Below are positions 1 through 6,800 of a stretch of DNA of 22,652 nt, piece by piece (positions within the stretch are counted from its first letter, which is position 1; the number at the start of each line of letters is the position of its first letter). The notes below the pieces were generated by a model. The model was not told the origin of the DNA. It saw only the letters and a list, made by a program, of their open reading frames with translations, and did no database searches. Source of the stretch: JBEKYD01 sp049509915 (lineage in GTDB: Bacteria; Acidobacteriota; Terriglobia; Bryobacterales; Bryobacteraceae); assembly GCA_049509915.1 (NCBI GenBank), contig JBEKZL010000156.1, positions 1-22,652 on the forward strand, written 5' to 3'. Both the position numbers and the translations under genes were made by a program.

Positions 1-821
1 GAGGCAAAGCCCGCGGCAGTCACACCGAGCGCGTCCATGTAACCTTCCACCAGGATCACGCGGTCTTCCTTGCGAATGGCCTCTTTGGCGCGATGGAGAT
101 TGTACAGCACGAAGCTCTTTTTGTATATCGGCGTTTCGGGTGAATTCAAGTACTTCGGTTCGTCGCCGGCATCCAGAGCGCGCCCGCCAAAGCCAATGAT
201 TTTGCCCGCCTCGTTGTGGATCGGGAACATCAGGCGGTTGCGAAAACGGTCGTAGCAGGAGCCGTCTTCACGCTTACCGACCAGGCCGGACTGCTCCGCC
301 TGCCCGGCGGTAAAGCGCCGCTCCTCGAATAGCCGAACCAGCCCGCGGCCGCCGTGCACGGAATAGCCCAGGCCGAATTTTTCGGCGGTCTCCGCGCTCA
401 CCCCGCGTCGCGCCAGGTAGACCCGCGCGGCTTCTCCCGCCGAAGATTGCAAATTCGCGTGAAACGTCTGCGCCGCCAGTGTGTGCATCTCCAACAGCGC
501 GGCCCGCATACGGGAATCGTCGTCGGCGTACTGCGAGCGCTTCGGCATCGGAACACCGTAACGCTCGGCCAGAGATTTCAGCGCCTCGAAGAAACTCAGA
601 CCTTCCTTTTCCATTACGAACTTGATCGCGTCGCCGGCAGCTCCGCAGGAGAAACACTTGTAGAACTGGTGAACCACATGGACCGTGAAGGACGGTGTCT
701 TTTCGCTGTGAAAGGGGCACAGTCCCATGTAGCGGCTCGGGCCGGACTTGCGCAATCGCACGTATTCGCCCACTACGTCTTCGATTCGCACCACGCCCTT
801 TAATTGCTCGGCAAACTCCAT
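1..821 (-). CDS. dnaG: DNA primase DnaG, N-terminal part (cut by window edge)
   Basis: DnaG makes the RNA primers for DNA replication at the fork. The frame runs from an ATG at 819-821 to the left edge with no stop, giving about 273 residues of a protein usually near 600. The CHC2-type zinc finger is complete: C35, H38, C56 and C59 in CPFH...FYKCFSCGAAGD. The catalytic core follows, with an RFRNRLMFPI segment, and a TOPRIM EGYMD motif whose glutamate is about residue 259. A GGAGG Shine-Dalgarno lies four bases before the ATG, fixing the start. The rest of the TOPRIM domain and the helicase-binding C-terminus lie outside the window. Nothing in the visible part looks damaged. Confidence 0.97.
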   Translation of the reverse strand, partial: MEFAEQLKGVVRIEDVVGEYVRLRKSGPSRYMGLCPFHSEKTPSFTVHVVHQFYKCFSCGAAGDAIKFVMEKEGLSFFEALKSLAERYGVPMPKRSQYADDDSRMRAALLEMHTLAAQTFHANLQSSAGEAARVYLARRGVSAETAEKFGLGYSVHGGRGLVRLFEERRFTAGQAEQSGLVGKREDGSCYDRFRNRLMFPIHNEAGKIIGFGGRALDAGDEPKYLNSPETPIYKKSFVLYNLHRAKEAIRKEDRVILVEGYMDALGVTAAGFA

Positions 822-962
822 GGGTCCTCCCCGATATTATCCCGCAGAAAAAAGCCGGTTGGCCGCCCGGCGGGCCACGGATGCTATCCGAAGTTAGCTT
901 GATCCGCAGCCAGCGTAAGGCCCACACTCCGATCCATGACGGGCACTGTTCTATCGGATTTC

Positions 963-1005
963 GGCCCTGCAACCCGCGTGTGCATTGCGGCAGGGCCCTT
1001 TGTTT
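963..1005 (+). terminator. GC-rich hairpin with T-rich tail (terminator-like)
   Basis: GGCCCTGC at 963-970 pairs with GCAGGGCC at 990-997. Alternatively an inner CCGC/GCGG pair extends the stem with a small bulge. CCTTTGTTT follows. In form it is a plus-strand intrinsic terminator, but no gene precedes it on that strand because dnaG points the other way. It may end a short untracked transcript, or be chance in GC-rich DNA. Confidence 0.35.
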
Positions 1006-1010
1006 CGACC

Positions 1011-1163
1011 ATGCTGCTGCGTTTGCTTCTCGGCCGCAACCGCCTGACCGGCTCCCTGATCGCCTTCACCACCAGTTGGTTCGCCATGAACGTGCTCCTG
1101 GCGCCATCCTCCGAACCGATCCGCCAGCAGTTGTATTCCCTTCCCGGCCGGCTTTTTCGCTGA
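1011..1163 (+). CDS. Doubtful 50-residue hypothetical ORF
   Basis: An ATG at 1011 opens 50 codons with a hydrophobic middle (GSLIAFTTSWFAMNVLLA) between basic ends, as in a small membrane protein. There is no visible Shine-Dalgarno, and the terminator-like hairpin ends only six bases before the ATG, which argues against translation. An in-frame ATG at 936 would give 75 residues but runs through the hairpin. I do not recognise a family. Conservation at the same place in relatives would be needed to accept it. Confidence 0.22.
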   Translation: MLLRLLLGRNRLTGSLIAFTTSWFAMNVLLAPSSEPIRQQLYSLPGRLFR

Positions 1164-1242
1164 TCGCGCGGCCGTTGCGGTGGTACCGGGATGGTTGACT
1201 CCGCCGCTCCACTCCTCTATGTTTGTGCTGATGGAGGCCGGT

Positions 1243-2217
1243 ATGCAATCGAGGCTCGGAGTCCTGGTCCTGGCGCTGGCGCTGGCAGGTGGCGTGCAGG
1301 CTCAAACCAAGAAGCGCGTCGCAGTGATGAATTTCGACTACGCCACGGTGTCGTCCAGCGTACGCCAGTTGTTCGGGTCCGATCAGGACGTAGGCAAAGG
1401 CATCGCCGACTTGCTGGTGGACCGCTTGGTAAACGACGGCGCCTATTCCGTCATCGAGCGCAAGGAACTCGACAAGGTGCTGGCGGAGCAGAATTTTTCT
1501 AATAGCGACCGGGCCGATCCCACCACCGCGGCCAAGATCGCCCGCATCCTCGGGGTGAACGCCATCGTCATCGGGAGCATCACCCAGTTCGGGCGCGACG
1601 ACAAAAAGACCGACGTGGGAGGCGGAGCGCTGGGCGGTGTGACCGGCCGTTTCGGTGTAGGCGGCCTTCGCAAGTCTCAGTCCACCGCCGTGGTGCAGAT
1701 CACGGCGAGGATGATCGATACCAGCACGGCGGAAATCCTGGCCAGTTGCACGGCGAAGGGCTCGTCGTCGCGTTCCGGCGGGGGAATCCTGGGCTCGGGC
1801 GGCGGTGGCGGATCCGATGCGGGCGCCGGCATCGATATGAAATCCTCCAATTTCGCCGCGACCATCCTGGGTGAGGCCACCACCAAGGCGGTCGCCGATC
1901 TGGGCACGCAACTAGATGCCAAGGCGGCCCAACTCCCGGCGCAAACGCTTTCCATCAATGGCACGGTCGCCGATGCTTCGCCGGACGGCACGCTGATCCT
2001 GAACGTCGGTTCGCGCAGCGGTCTCAAAGTGGGCGATACGCTGCAGGTCAAGCATCCGGGGCGCGAGATCCGGGACCCCGACAGCGGGAAGGTCCTGCGC
2101 CGTATCGAGGAGAGCGTGGGAACGGTTACGATTACCGAAGTCGACGAAAGCTCGGCGGTGGGAAAGTTCAGCGGCCCCGGCCAGCCGCAAGTCAAAGACA
2201 CGGTTTCCAATAAGTAG
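1243..2217 (+). CDS. CsgG/HfaB-family exported protein with FlgT-like C-terminal domain
   Basis: A 324-residue protein of the CsgG superfamily, whose members are outer-membrane or periplasmic assembly proteins for curli, holdfast and related surface structures. I chose ATG 1243 over upstream in-frame starts because GGAGG lies five bases before it and the product then begins with a clean signal peptide ending GGVQAQ. The CsgG-like part has RVAVMNFDY, LVDRLVNDGAYSVIERKELDKVLAEQ, and the GVNAIVIGSITQFG strand. A glycine-rich stretch follows near residues 180-200. The last 80 residues (from SINGTVADASPDG to VGKFSG) resemble the FlgT C-terminal fold, with the pattern SGLKVGDTLQV. No lipobox cysteine follows the signal peptide, unlike CsgG itself, so it is probably periplasmic or differently anchored. 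It lies 10 bp before the kinase gene, probably in one operon. Confidence 0.85.
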   Translation: MQSRLGVLVLALALAGGVQAQTKKRVAVMNFDYATVSSSVRQLFGSDQDVGKGIADLLVDRLVNDGAYSVIERKELDKVLAEQNFSNSDRADPTTAAKIARILGVNAIVIGSITQFGRDDKKTDVGGGALGGVTGRFGVGGLRKSQSTAVVQITARMIDTSTAEILASCTAKGSSSRSGGGILGSGGGGGSDAGAGIDMKSSNFAATILGEATTKAVADLGTQLDAKAAQLPAQTLSINGTVADASPDGTLILNVGSRSGLKVGDTLQVKHPGREIRDPDSGKVLRRIEESVGTVTITEVDESSAVGKFSGPGQPQVKDTVSNK

Positions 2218-2227
2218 GAAAGAAAGC

Positions 2228-3907
2228 ATGGAATTCAGCGTCGGTTCCTCGGTCGGCGACTACCAGATCATCGAGATCCTGGGCGCCGGCGGCATGGGTA
2301 AGGTGTACAAAGTCCGAAACGTAATTTCGGACCGCGTCGAGGCTATGAAGGTGCTCTTGCCGGATCTCGGCAACGCGCCCGATCTGGCGGACCGGTTCCT
2401 ACGGGAAATCAAGGTACAGGCGAGCTTGGAGCATCCCAATATCGCCGCCCTCCACACCGCTCTCCGGCTCGACAACCAACTCCTGATGTTGATGGAAATG
2501 GTGGAAGGCGAGACGCTCGAGCACAAGCTGAAGGCCGGCCCCATCCCCATCCCTCTCGCCGTGGATTATATTCGGCAGGTATTGTCGGCCCTGGAATACG
2601 CGCACGCCCGGGGAGTAGTACACCGCGATATCAAGCCGGCCAATATGATGTTGACGCCCAGCGGCGTGGTGAAACTGATGGATTTTGGTATCGCCAAGGC
2701 TTCCGGCGACCACAAGCTGACCATGACCGGCACCACTTTAGGCTCGCTCTACTATATGTCGCCGGAGCAGATCAAAGGAGCGGCCACGCTGGACGCCCGC
2801 GCCGATCTGTATTCGGTCGGCGTATCGCTCTACGAGTTGGCGACCGGTAAGCGGCCCTTCGACGGGGACAGCCAATTCGCCATCATGGCGGCGCATCTGG
2901 AGAAGGTTCCTCTTCCCCCGATCGCGCTCGATCCAGCCATGCCGCAGGCGCTCAACGACGCGATCCTGATGGCCGTGGTCAAGGACCCCAACGCCCGTTT
3001 TCAGACCGCGACGGCCTTTCGCAACGCTCTCGGATCAGTGCCCGTTGCGGGGACGGCTGCCGGATTAGCGGCTACCGTCGCGGCCAGTGCCATGCCGTTG
3101 CCGGCGCCCCCGCAGCCCGTAGCGATACCCGCGCCAGCCTACATGGCCGCTCCCGCTCCCGCTCAGGCGCCGGCGCGGCGCAGCCACCGCGGATGGTGGA
3201 TGGCGCTTGGTGGGCTGGCGGCCGCGGCCGCGGTGGTCGCCGCGATTCAGTTCGGTCCGTGGCACGCGAGTAAGGCTGCCACCGGGAACGCGTCCCCGCA
3301 GGTCACCTCCGCGCCCCCAAGCCCGGCGCCAGCCGAGGCTGCTGGAACGGGGGCGCCGGCCGCGGCCAATCCCGAACCGGTGCAGCCGCCGGCCAGTGCT
3401 TCGCCGTCGTCGTCGGTGCCGCTTGCCTCAACTCAGGCAACCACCCCAAGGACCGCCGCGCCCGCCGTGCATTTCACCGCTCCCGCGCCGACGGGCGCGG
3501 CTGCTCCCGCGCCTGCGCAGGATGCACCGGCCGCCGTCGAGTCCGTGCCGCGCCGCGTTCCGGAACCGATTCCAGGCGAAAAAGCCGTCCAGCCGCGCGA
3601 GCGTCATGAGGTTCACGAGGAGACCGTCGCTGTCGACCAGCGTGCCCTGCGCGAGCAACGCGAATTTCATCGCATGCTTGCCGCTCGCGCCACCGTGGTC
3701 CGGGCCAGTCTCCGTCCGCTGGAGGAGTCGCAGAAAGCCCACGGCATGAATCTGCGGGGGGATATTCGCGAGGCCCAGTCGCTCATGGATGCGTACCTCG
3801 AAAGCGCGACCGAGGATCTGAACCAGTTGGACCTTCCCGCCGCCCGCACCGACATGGAAAAAGCCGAGCGCCAGATCGAGAAGCTGGAAAAGTTCCTGGG
3901 GCGGTAA
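2228..3907 (+). CDS. PknB-type Ser/Thr protein kinase with one transmembrane helix
   Basis: A 559-residue Hanks-type kinase that should phosphorylate Ser/Thr of target proteins in the cytoplasm. All key motifs are present: glycine loop GAGGMGKVY (19-27), ATP-binding K41, helix-C E60, catalytic HRDIKPAN (132-139, base D134), DFG (152-154) and SPEQIKG (178-184) at the end of the activation loop. The activation loop is rich in threonine (TMTGTTLGS), typical of autophosphorylation sites. A long Ala/Pro-rich segment surrounds a single membrane helix near residues 321-343, so the kinase is cytoplasmic and the C-terminal 200 residues are outside. No PASTA repeats are present. Instead the exported part is a Pro/Ala linker followed by a charged, helical region rich in Glu, Arg and Leu (about 450-559). 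The start follows a GGAAAG ribosome site. The upstream exported CsgG-like protein is a plausible partner or target. Confidence 0.95.
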   Translation: MEFSVGSSVGDYQIIEILGAGGMGKVYKVRNVISDRVEAMKVLLPDLGNAPDLADRFLREIKVQASLEHPNIAALHTALRLDNQLLMLMEMVEGETLEHKLKAGPIPIPLAVDYIRQVLSALEYAHARGVVHRDIKPANMMLTPSGVVKLMDFGIAKASGDHKLTMTGTTLGSLYYMSPEQIKGAATLDARADLYSVGVSLYELATGKRPFDGDSQFAIMAAHLEKVPLPPIALDPAMPQALNDAILMAVVKDPNARFQTATAFRNALGSVPVAGTAAGLAATVAASAMPLPAPPQPVAIPAPAYMAAPAPAQAPARRSHRGWWMALGGLAAAAAVVAAIQFGPWHASKAATGNASPQVTSAPPSPAPAEAAGTGAPAAANPEPVQPPASASPSSSVPLASTQATTPRTAAPAVHFTAPAPTGAAAPAPAQDAPAAVESVPRRVPEPIPGEKAVQPRERHEVHEETVAVDQRALREQREFHRMLAARATVVRASLRPLEESQKAHGMNLRGDIREAQSLMDAYLESATEDLNQLDLPAARTDMEKAERQIEKLEKFLGR

Positions 3908-4013
3908 GAGAGTTGTCTGTTAATACCGACGCAGCCATAAGCTCTCACAGGTGCGCCGTTACGCTACGGCAACCAGCGAGCCTTGTTTCGGACAGCAACA
4001 ACCCCTCGATCAC

Positions 4014-4029
4014 GCTCCCGATCGGGAGC
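4014..4029. repeat. 16-bp perfect palindrome centred on GATC
   Basis: GCTCCCGATCGGGAGC is its own reverse complement. It lies in the 256-bp spacer between the converging kinase and pheA genes, where nothing else was recognised. As RNA it would fold to a six-pair stem with a GATC loop, but no T tract follows on either strand, so it is at best a weak bidirectional terminator. It could also be a protein-binding site. Confidence 0.5.
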
Positions 4030-4163
4030 CCTGGGGACGGCCGCCGTTGCGGACTGCGACGTATTGGTTCGTCGGCATCACCGCCGGATTCGGCTCCTTG
4101 TCCATTCTACTTCAGCGGCGCACTGCCGGTCGCCGATGGGCCAGTGACTGAAGAGCTTCCAAC

Positions 4164-5021
4164 CTACGCTCCCTTCGGGTAGCAACCGAGCACGCGTTGA
4201 AAGTCCGCCAACTCCCGCAGGTGCCCCAGTGCATTGCGCACCTGCGGAGAGTCCAGATGTCCCAGTAAATCCACGTAGAACAGGTATTCCCACGGTTTTC
4301 CCCGGAGCGGCCGCGATTCGATCTTGGTGAGGCTCAGGTCTCGCAGGGCGAATGCGCTCAGCGCTCGGAATAGCGCCCCGGCCTGGTTGTGCAGGCTGAA
4401 TACGAGGGACGTTTTCCACGGCGTGTTCGCCTTGGCCGCCGCACGGTGGCGGCGCGCATAGGCGGCGGTGCGCAGCAGAAAGAAGCGGGTGAAATTCTGG
4501 CGATCGCTCTCGATCGAGCGCCGCAAGATGCGCGCGCCGTAGATCTCGCTTGCCACTGAGCTGGCGATGGCGGCGGCATCGGTCAGCCCCTCCTCCATCA
4601 CCATTTTCACGCTCCCGGCCGTGTCGTAAAACGGAATTCTTTCAATTTGCGGGTTCTTTTGAAAAAAATCCAGACATTGATTCAAAGCCACCGGATGGGA
4701 AAAGACGCGCTTGATTTGCGAGAAGTGTAACTTCTCGGGCGCAATTAAATTATGAACAATACGGACGCTGGTTTCCGATACGATCGGCAGCTCGAAGCTG
4801 AGCAGGTGATCGTAGTTTTCATGCACCGATCCGGCCAGGGTGTTCTCGATCGGCACCACCGCGCCGACAGCCCCTCCCTCCGCCAGGCTCCGAAACACGT
4901 CCTCGAACCTGGGGCACGGCAGCACCGGACTATCCTCGCCGGCCAGTTGGCGGACAGCCACCTCACTGAACGCCCCGCGCTCACCTTGAAAGGCGATGGA
5001 TCGGGCGGAAATTCTCCTCAT
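4164..5021 (-). CDS. pheA: Prephenate dehydratase (with ACT regulatory domain)
   Basis: Converts prephenate to phenylpyruvate with loss of water and CO2, the committed step to phenylalanine, in the cytoplasm. The 285-residue length fits the monofunctional enzyme; there is no fused chorismate mutase. Catalytic-domain motifs in order: IAFQGERGAFSE near the start, VVPIENTLAGSV, HPVALNQC, the DTAGSVKMV segment, AAIASSVASEIYG, and NFTRFFLL, which carries the conserved T-R-F catalytic triplet. The C-terminal ACT domain shows the NQAGALFRAL and LTKIESRPL motifs that bind phenylalanine for feedback inhibition. The ATG at 5021 has an AGGGG-like site upstream. The 5' region holds a 26-bp palindrome shared with the divergent regulator gene, so transcription may be controlled by that regulator; this is inference. 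Confidence 0.97.
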   Translation of the reverse strand: MRRISARSIAFQGERGAFSEVAVRQLAGEDSPVLPCPRFEDVFRSLAEGGAVGAVVPIENTLAGSVHENYDHLLSFELPIVSETSVRIVHNLIAPEKLHFSQIKRVFSHPVALNQCLDFFQKNPQIERIPFYDTAGSVKMVMEEGLTDAAAIASSVASEIYGARILRRSIESDRQNFTRFFLLRTAAYARRHRAAAKANTPWKTSLVFSLHNQAGALFRALSAFALRDLSLTKIESRPLRGKPWEYLFYVDLLGHLDSPQVRNALGHLRELADFQRVLGCYPKGA

Positions 5022-5049
5022 GAAACGCCCCTATTTCGGAAGAAAATTC

Positions 5050-5075
5050 GTTTTGTTCCGAATTCGGAACAAAAC
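5050..5075. promoter_or_regulatory. 26-bp perfect palindrome between pheA and the regulator gene (candidate operator)
   Basis: The half-site GTTTTGTTCCGAA (5050-5062) is followed directly by its exact reverse complement (5063-5075) with no spacer. The core heptamer TTCGGAA occurs at 5063-5069 and again at 5035-5041 next to the pheA start. The site sits upstream of the -35 of the predicted regulator promoter and inside the probable pheA promoter zone. A two-fold symmetric site of this length between divergent genes, one of which encodes an HTH protein, is typical of an autoregulated operator. Confidence 0.75.
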
Positions 5076-5088
5076 CAGCCACTTTCGC

Positions 5089-5117
5089 TTGCTGTAGTTT
5101 TTGCCATGTCTTATAAT
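5089..5117 (+). promoter_or_regulatory. Sigma-70-type promoter for the XRE/S24-like regulator
   Basis: TTGCTG at 5089-5094, a 17-bp spacer and a perfect TATAAT at 5112-5117 point toward the regulator gene. Transcription would start near 5124, about 50 bases before the ATG. The palindrome lies just upstream of the -35, where it could serve for activation or looping, or for repression of the divergent gene. Confidence 0.65.
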
Positions 5118-5172
5118 TCCGCTTGGTCCAAAGGGCCGCCTCGCCGTCCTGGCGGAGAAAAAAAACGCTTTC

Positions 5173-5976
5173 ATGGAGCGCCCAGGAGAAAGATTAAAGC
5201 GGGTCCGGGAAAAACTGGGTCTTACCTATCGGGACGTGGTGCGTGCCAGCCACCAGATCGCCGGGCACCGGGGTAACGACGAGTTCATTATCGCGCTGAG
5301 CCGCCTCTCGAACATCGAGAACAAGAACGCCATCCCTTCGATCTTCCGAATGTACACCCTTTGTGCGGTATACCGCCTGGAAATCGATGAAGTCCTGACC
5401 TGGTATGGCATTCCGAGCGGGGAACTGGTCTCGGAGGGCTTGCGCATCGAACACCGGACGACGCATGCCGCCGGGTTCGGCCTCCAGCGGAACGCGACCG
5501 TTCCCCTGCCCCTCGATGCTTCCGTGGACCCGGCCAAGACCACCTTCCTGAGCCGCATCATCCGCAAATGGGGAAAGCTTCCGCTGAGCTTTCTAAACGG
5601 TTGGGAAGTAAAGGAATTCCGTTATGGCGTGATCGGTACCGAGGATTGGTCCATGTTCCCGATACTGCATCCGGGTTCGCTCGTGGCCATTGACGACACC
5701 CTACGAAAAATTGGAGGCGCCAAGTGGACCAGCGAGCTGGACCGGCCGATTCACTTCCTGGAACATCGGCAGGGCTACCTGTGCGGCTGGTGCAGTTTGC
5801 AACAAGATCGCCTGATGGTCCAGTTTCACCCGTCCTCCCAGAAGAACGTGGCGCTTTACGACTGGACCGAAATCGACGTTCTGGGGCAAGTTGTCGGCGT
5901 CGCTATGTTCTTGGAATCGAAACTAAAACGGACTATCCGAAGCGGAGCAACTCGAGCAGAGTCTCCAGATCGGTGA
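5173..5976 (+). CDS. XRE-family transcriptional regulator with S24/LexA-like C-terminal domain
   Basis: A 267-residue DNA-binding protein. The first 75 residues form a Cro/C1-type HTH (LKRVREKLGLTYRDVVRAS, then an insertion, then SRLSNIENKNAIPS). The C-terminal half has the S24 peptidase signature EDWSMFPILHPGSLVAID, with S160 at the nucleophile position, and a final LGQVVGVAMF strand. At the place where LexA-type proteins carry the catalytic lysine in a VKR-type strand, this protein reads GYLCGWC, so self-cleavage seems unlikely and the domain may serve for dimerisation or ligand sensing. I chose ATG 5173 because the HTH starts right after it and the predicted promoter at 5089-5117 precedes it. 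A TTG at 5101 is in frame but overlaps the promoter. The Shine-Dalgarno is poor (GGAG about 14 bases upstream). Its 3' end overlaps the next, convergent gene by 44 bp. Confidence 0.85.
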   Translation: MERPGERLKRVREKLGLTYRDVVRASHQIAGHRGNDEFIIALSRLSNIENKNAIPSIFRMYTLCAVYRLEIDEVLTWYGIPSGELVSEGLRIEHRTTHAAGFGLQRNATVPLPLDASVDPAKTTFLSRIIRKWGKLPLSFLNGWEVKEFRYGVIGTEDWSMFPILHPGSLVAIDDTLRKIGGAKWTSELDRPIHFLEHRQGYLCGWCSLQQDRLMVQFHPSSQKNVALYDWTEIDVLGQVVGVAMFLESKLKRTIRSGATRAESPDR

Positions 5977-6337
5977 TATAGAGCTGCCGCTCCACCTCGC
6001 GCGCCGTCGGTGGCGCCAGGTTGCGATAGGCAAGCGCAAATCGCGGCCCGCCCGTGGTGTTCAGGTAACGCTCCAGATCGGTCTTCTGTTCCGACAGACT
6101 GAAGCCAAGCCATAGCGAGAAAATCCGATAGTGGCTGAGGCGCAGGGTTCGGTCGGCGTCTTCCCGGCCCATCAATTGGCAAAGATCGCCATGATAGTAG
6201 GAGCCTGATGGAGTATCCCAGAGCGAGGCCATATACACCAGCCTCCCAAAAGAGGTTGGGATTTGGGTCAGTATTCGGCGCCAGTATTCAGCACCAGGAA
6301 CCAGTGCCGGCCGGCGCTTGAATGCCACCTCTCCCAA
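5933..6337 (-). CDS. Hypothetical protein, 134 residues
   Basis: I do not recognise a family. The product is soluble-looking, with a helical C-terminus rich in Leu/Glu/Arg (PTAREVERQLYITDLETLLELL) and aromatic segments such as HYRIFSLWLGFSLSEQK. A TTG start at 6337 is preceded by AGGAAGGA at a good distance. A GTG three codons later would leave no room for a ribosome site. The last 44 bp overlap, tail to tail, the end of the XRE/S24-like regulator gene. The frame is open over its full length and its composition resembles real coding sequence, so I consider it a real gene of unknown function. Confidence 0.6.
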   Translation of the reverse strand: MGEVAFKRRPALVPGAEYWRRILTQIPTSFGRLVYMASLWDTPSGSYYHGDLCQLMGREDADRTLRLSHYRIFSLWLGFSLSEQKTDLERYLNTTGGPRFALAYRNLAPPTAREVERQLYITDLETLLELLRFG

Positions 6338-6576
6338 TAAATTCCTTCCTTTCGGCTCGGTTCAGCGTGCTGCGTAGGGAATGTACTGTAGATCACCAGA
6401 CACGCTACCCTAAACCGGAACTACAATTCTATAACGCTGTCCCAAAATCTTGCACTGCTAACCTTAGCTACTTCCTTTCTGATAATTGGCGTTTCGCTAG
6501 GGCGATGTTCCGCCGACGGAAATTCTGCTACGGTAATGTCCCTATATCAGTCGAGTCCTGCCTAGTATAGTACCAA

Positions 6577-6592
6577 GCTTACTTTAGTAAGC
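6577..6592. promoter_or_regulatory. 16-bp inverted repeat upstream of the small peptide gene
   Basis: GCTTACT (6577-6583) and AGTAAGC (6586-6592) are exact reverse complements around a TT spacer. A possible -10 hexamer TATAGT lies at 6566-6571, which would place the start of transcription at the edge of the repeat. No good -35 is visible 17 bp upstream. This is a plausible operator for the peptide gene 28 bp downstream. The other 240 bases between 6338 and the repeat are AT-rich and I see no gene in them. Confidence 0.45.
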
Positions 6593-6619
6593 CACCCGTT
6601 AAGAGAGGAACTGATTCGC

Positions 6620-6733
6620 ATGAAAAAGCTCATTTTTTTGGCCCTGGCTGCTTTTGCACTTGTGGCGACCGCACAAGTCAACAAGACCGATATACCACTT
6701 CCCGGCTGCAACCCTTGCAGTTGGGTCCGGTAA
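6620..6733 (+). CDS. Putative small secreted peptide with C-terminal CNPC motif (37 residues)
   Basis: ATG at 6620, TAA at 6731-6733. The product starts MKK, followed by a 15-residue hydrophobic stretch (LIFLALAAFALVATA), which is a textbook Sec signal peptide with a likely cleavage near ATA-Q. The mature tail would be about 18 residues, QVNKTDIPLPGCNPCSWVR, with two cysteines in a C-x-x-C arrangement that could form a disulfide ring or bind a metal. An AGAGGA ribosome site lies 11 bases before the ATG, a bit far. It lies 67 bp before a seven-helix membrane protein gene on the same strand. I know no named family for it. Alternatives are a chance ORF or a remnant of a longer protein, but the signal peptide makes chance less likely. 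Confidence 0.55.
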   Translation: MKKLIFLALAAFALVATAQVNKTDIPLPGCNPCSWVR

Positions 6734-6779
6734 ATGCATCGATAAGCCTGGGGAACTGGCGCGGGGCAGGTGTTAGAAT

Positions 6780-6795
6780 ACGACCTGAGGGTCGT
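6780..6795 (+). promoter_or_regulatory. Hairpin presenting the ribosome site of the seven-helix protein gene
   Basis: ACGACC (6780-6785) pairs with GGTCGT (6790-6795) around the loop TGAG. The only Shine-Dalgarno-like sequence for the ATG at 6801 is GAGG/GAGGG (6787-6791), which lies in the loop and upper stem. The hairpin could therefore tune translation of the membrane protein. A TAGAAT hexamer at 6774-6779, just before the stem, could be a -10 element for a separate transcript. Confidence 0.4.
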
Positions 6796-6800
6796 GCGAA

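Larger units (their letters stand above)
822..1242. other. 421-bp intergenic region between dnaG and the csgG-like gene
   Basis: This is the divergent spacer between dnaG (minus) and the CsgG-like gene (plus), so promoters for both should lie here, but I see no convincing -35/-10 pair. It contains a strong GC hairpin at 963-997 followed by a T-rich tract, and a doubtful 50-codon ORF at 1011-1163, listed separately. Nothing else is recognisable. Confidence 0.6.

Noticed and set aside
274..972. 232-residue minus-strand ORF over dnaG
   Set aside because: Shadow frame; the other minus frame gives a clear DnaG with zinc finger and EGYMD.
1066..1911. 281-residue minus-strand ORF over the CsgG-like gene
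   Set aside because: Composition is Arg/Gly/His-rich and without family motifs; it overlaps a well-supported plus-strand gene.
3913..4182. 89-residue plus-strand ORF in the kinase-pheA spacer
   Set aside because: No ribosome site, random-like composition and it runs into the end of pheA.
6322..6570. 82-residue plus-strand ORF before the small peptide gene
   Set aside because: No ribosome site, no domain, and overlap with the start of the minus-strand hypothetical gene; it looks like AT-rich noncoding sequence.
6751..6779. ECF- or sigma-54-type promoter (GGGAAC ... TAGAAT) before the seven-helix gene
   Set aside because: The hexamers do not fit a complete consensus of either class; only the TAGAAT is mentioned as a possible -10.
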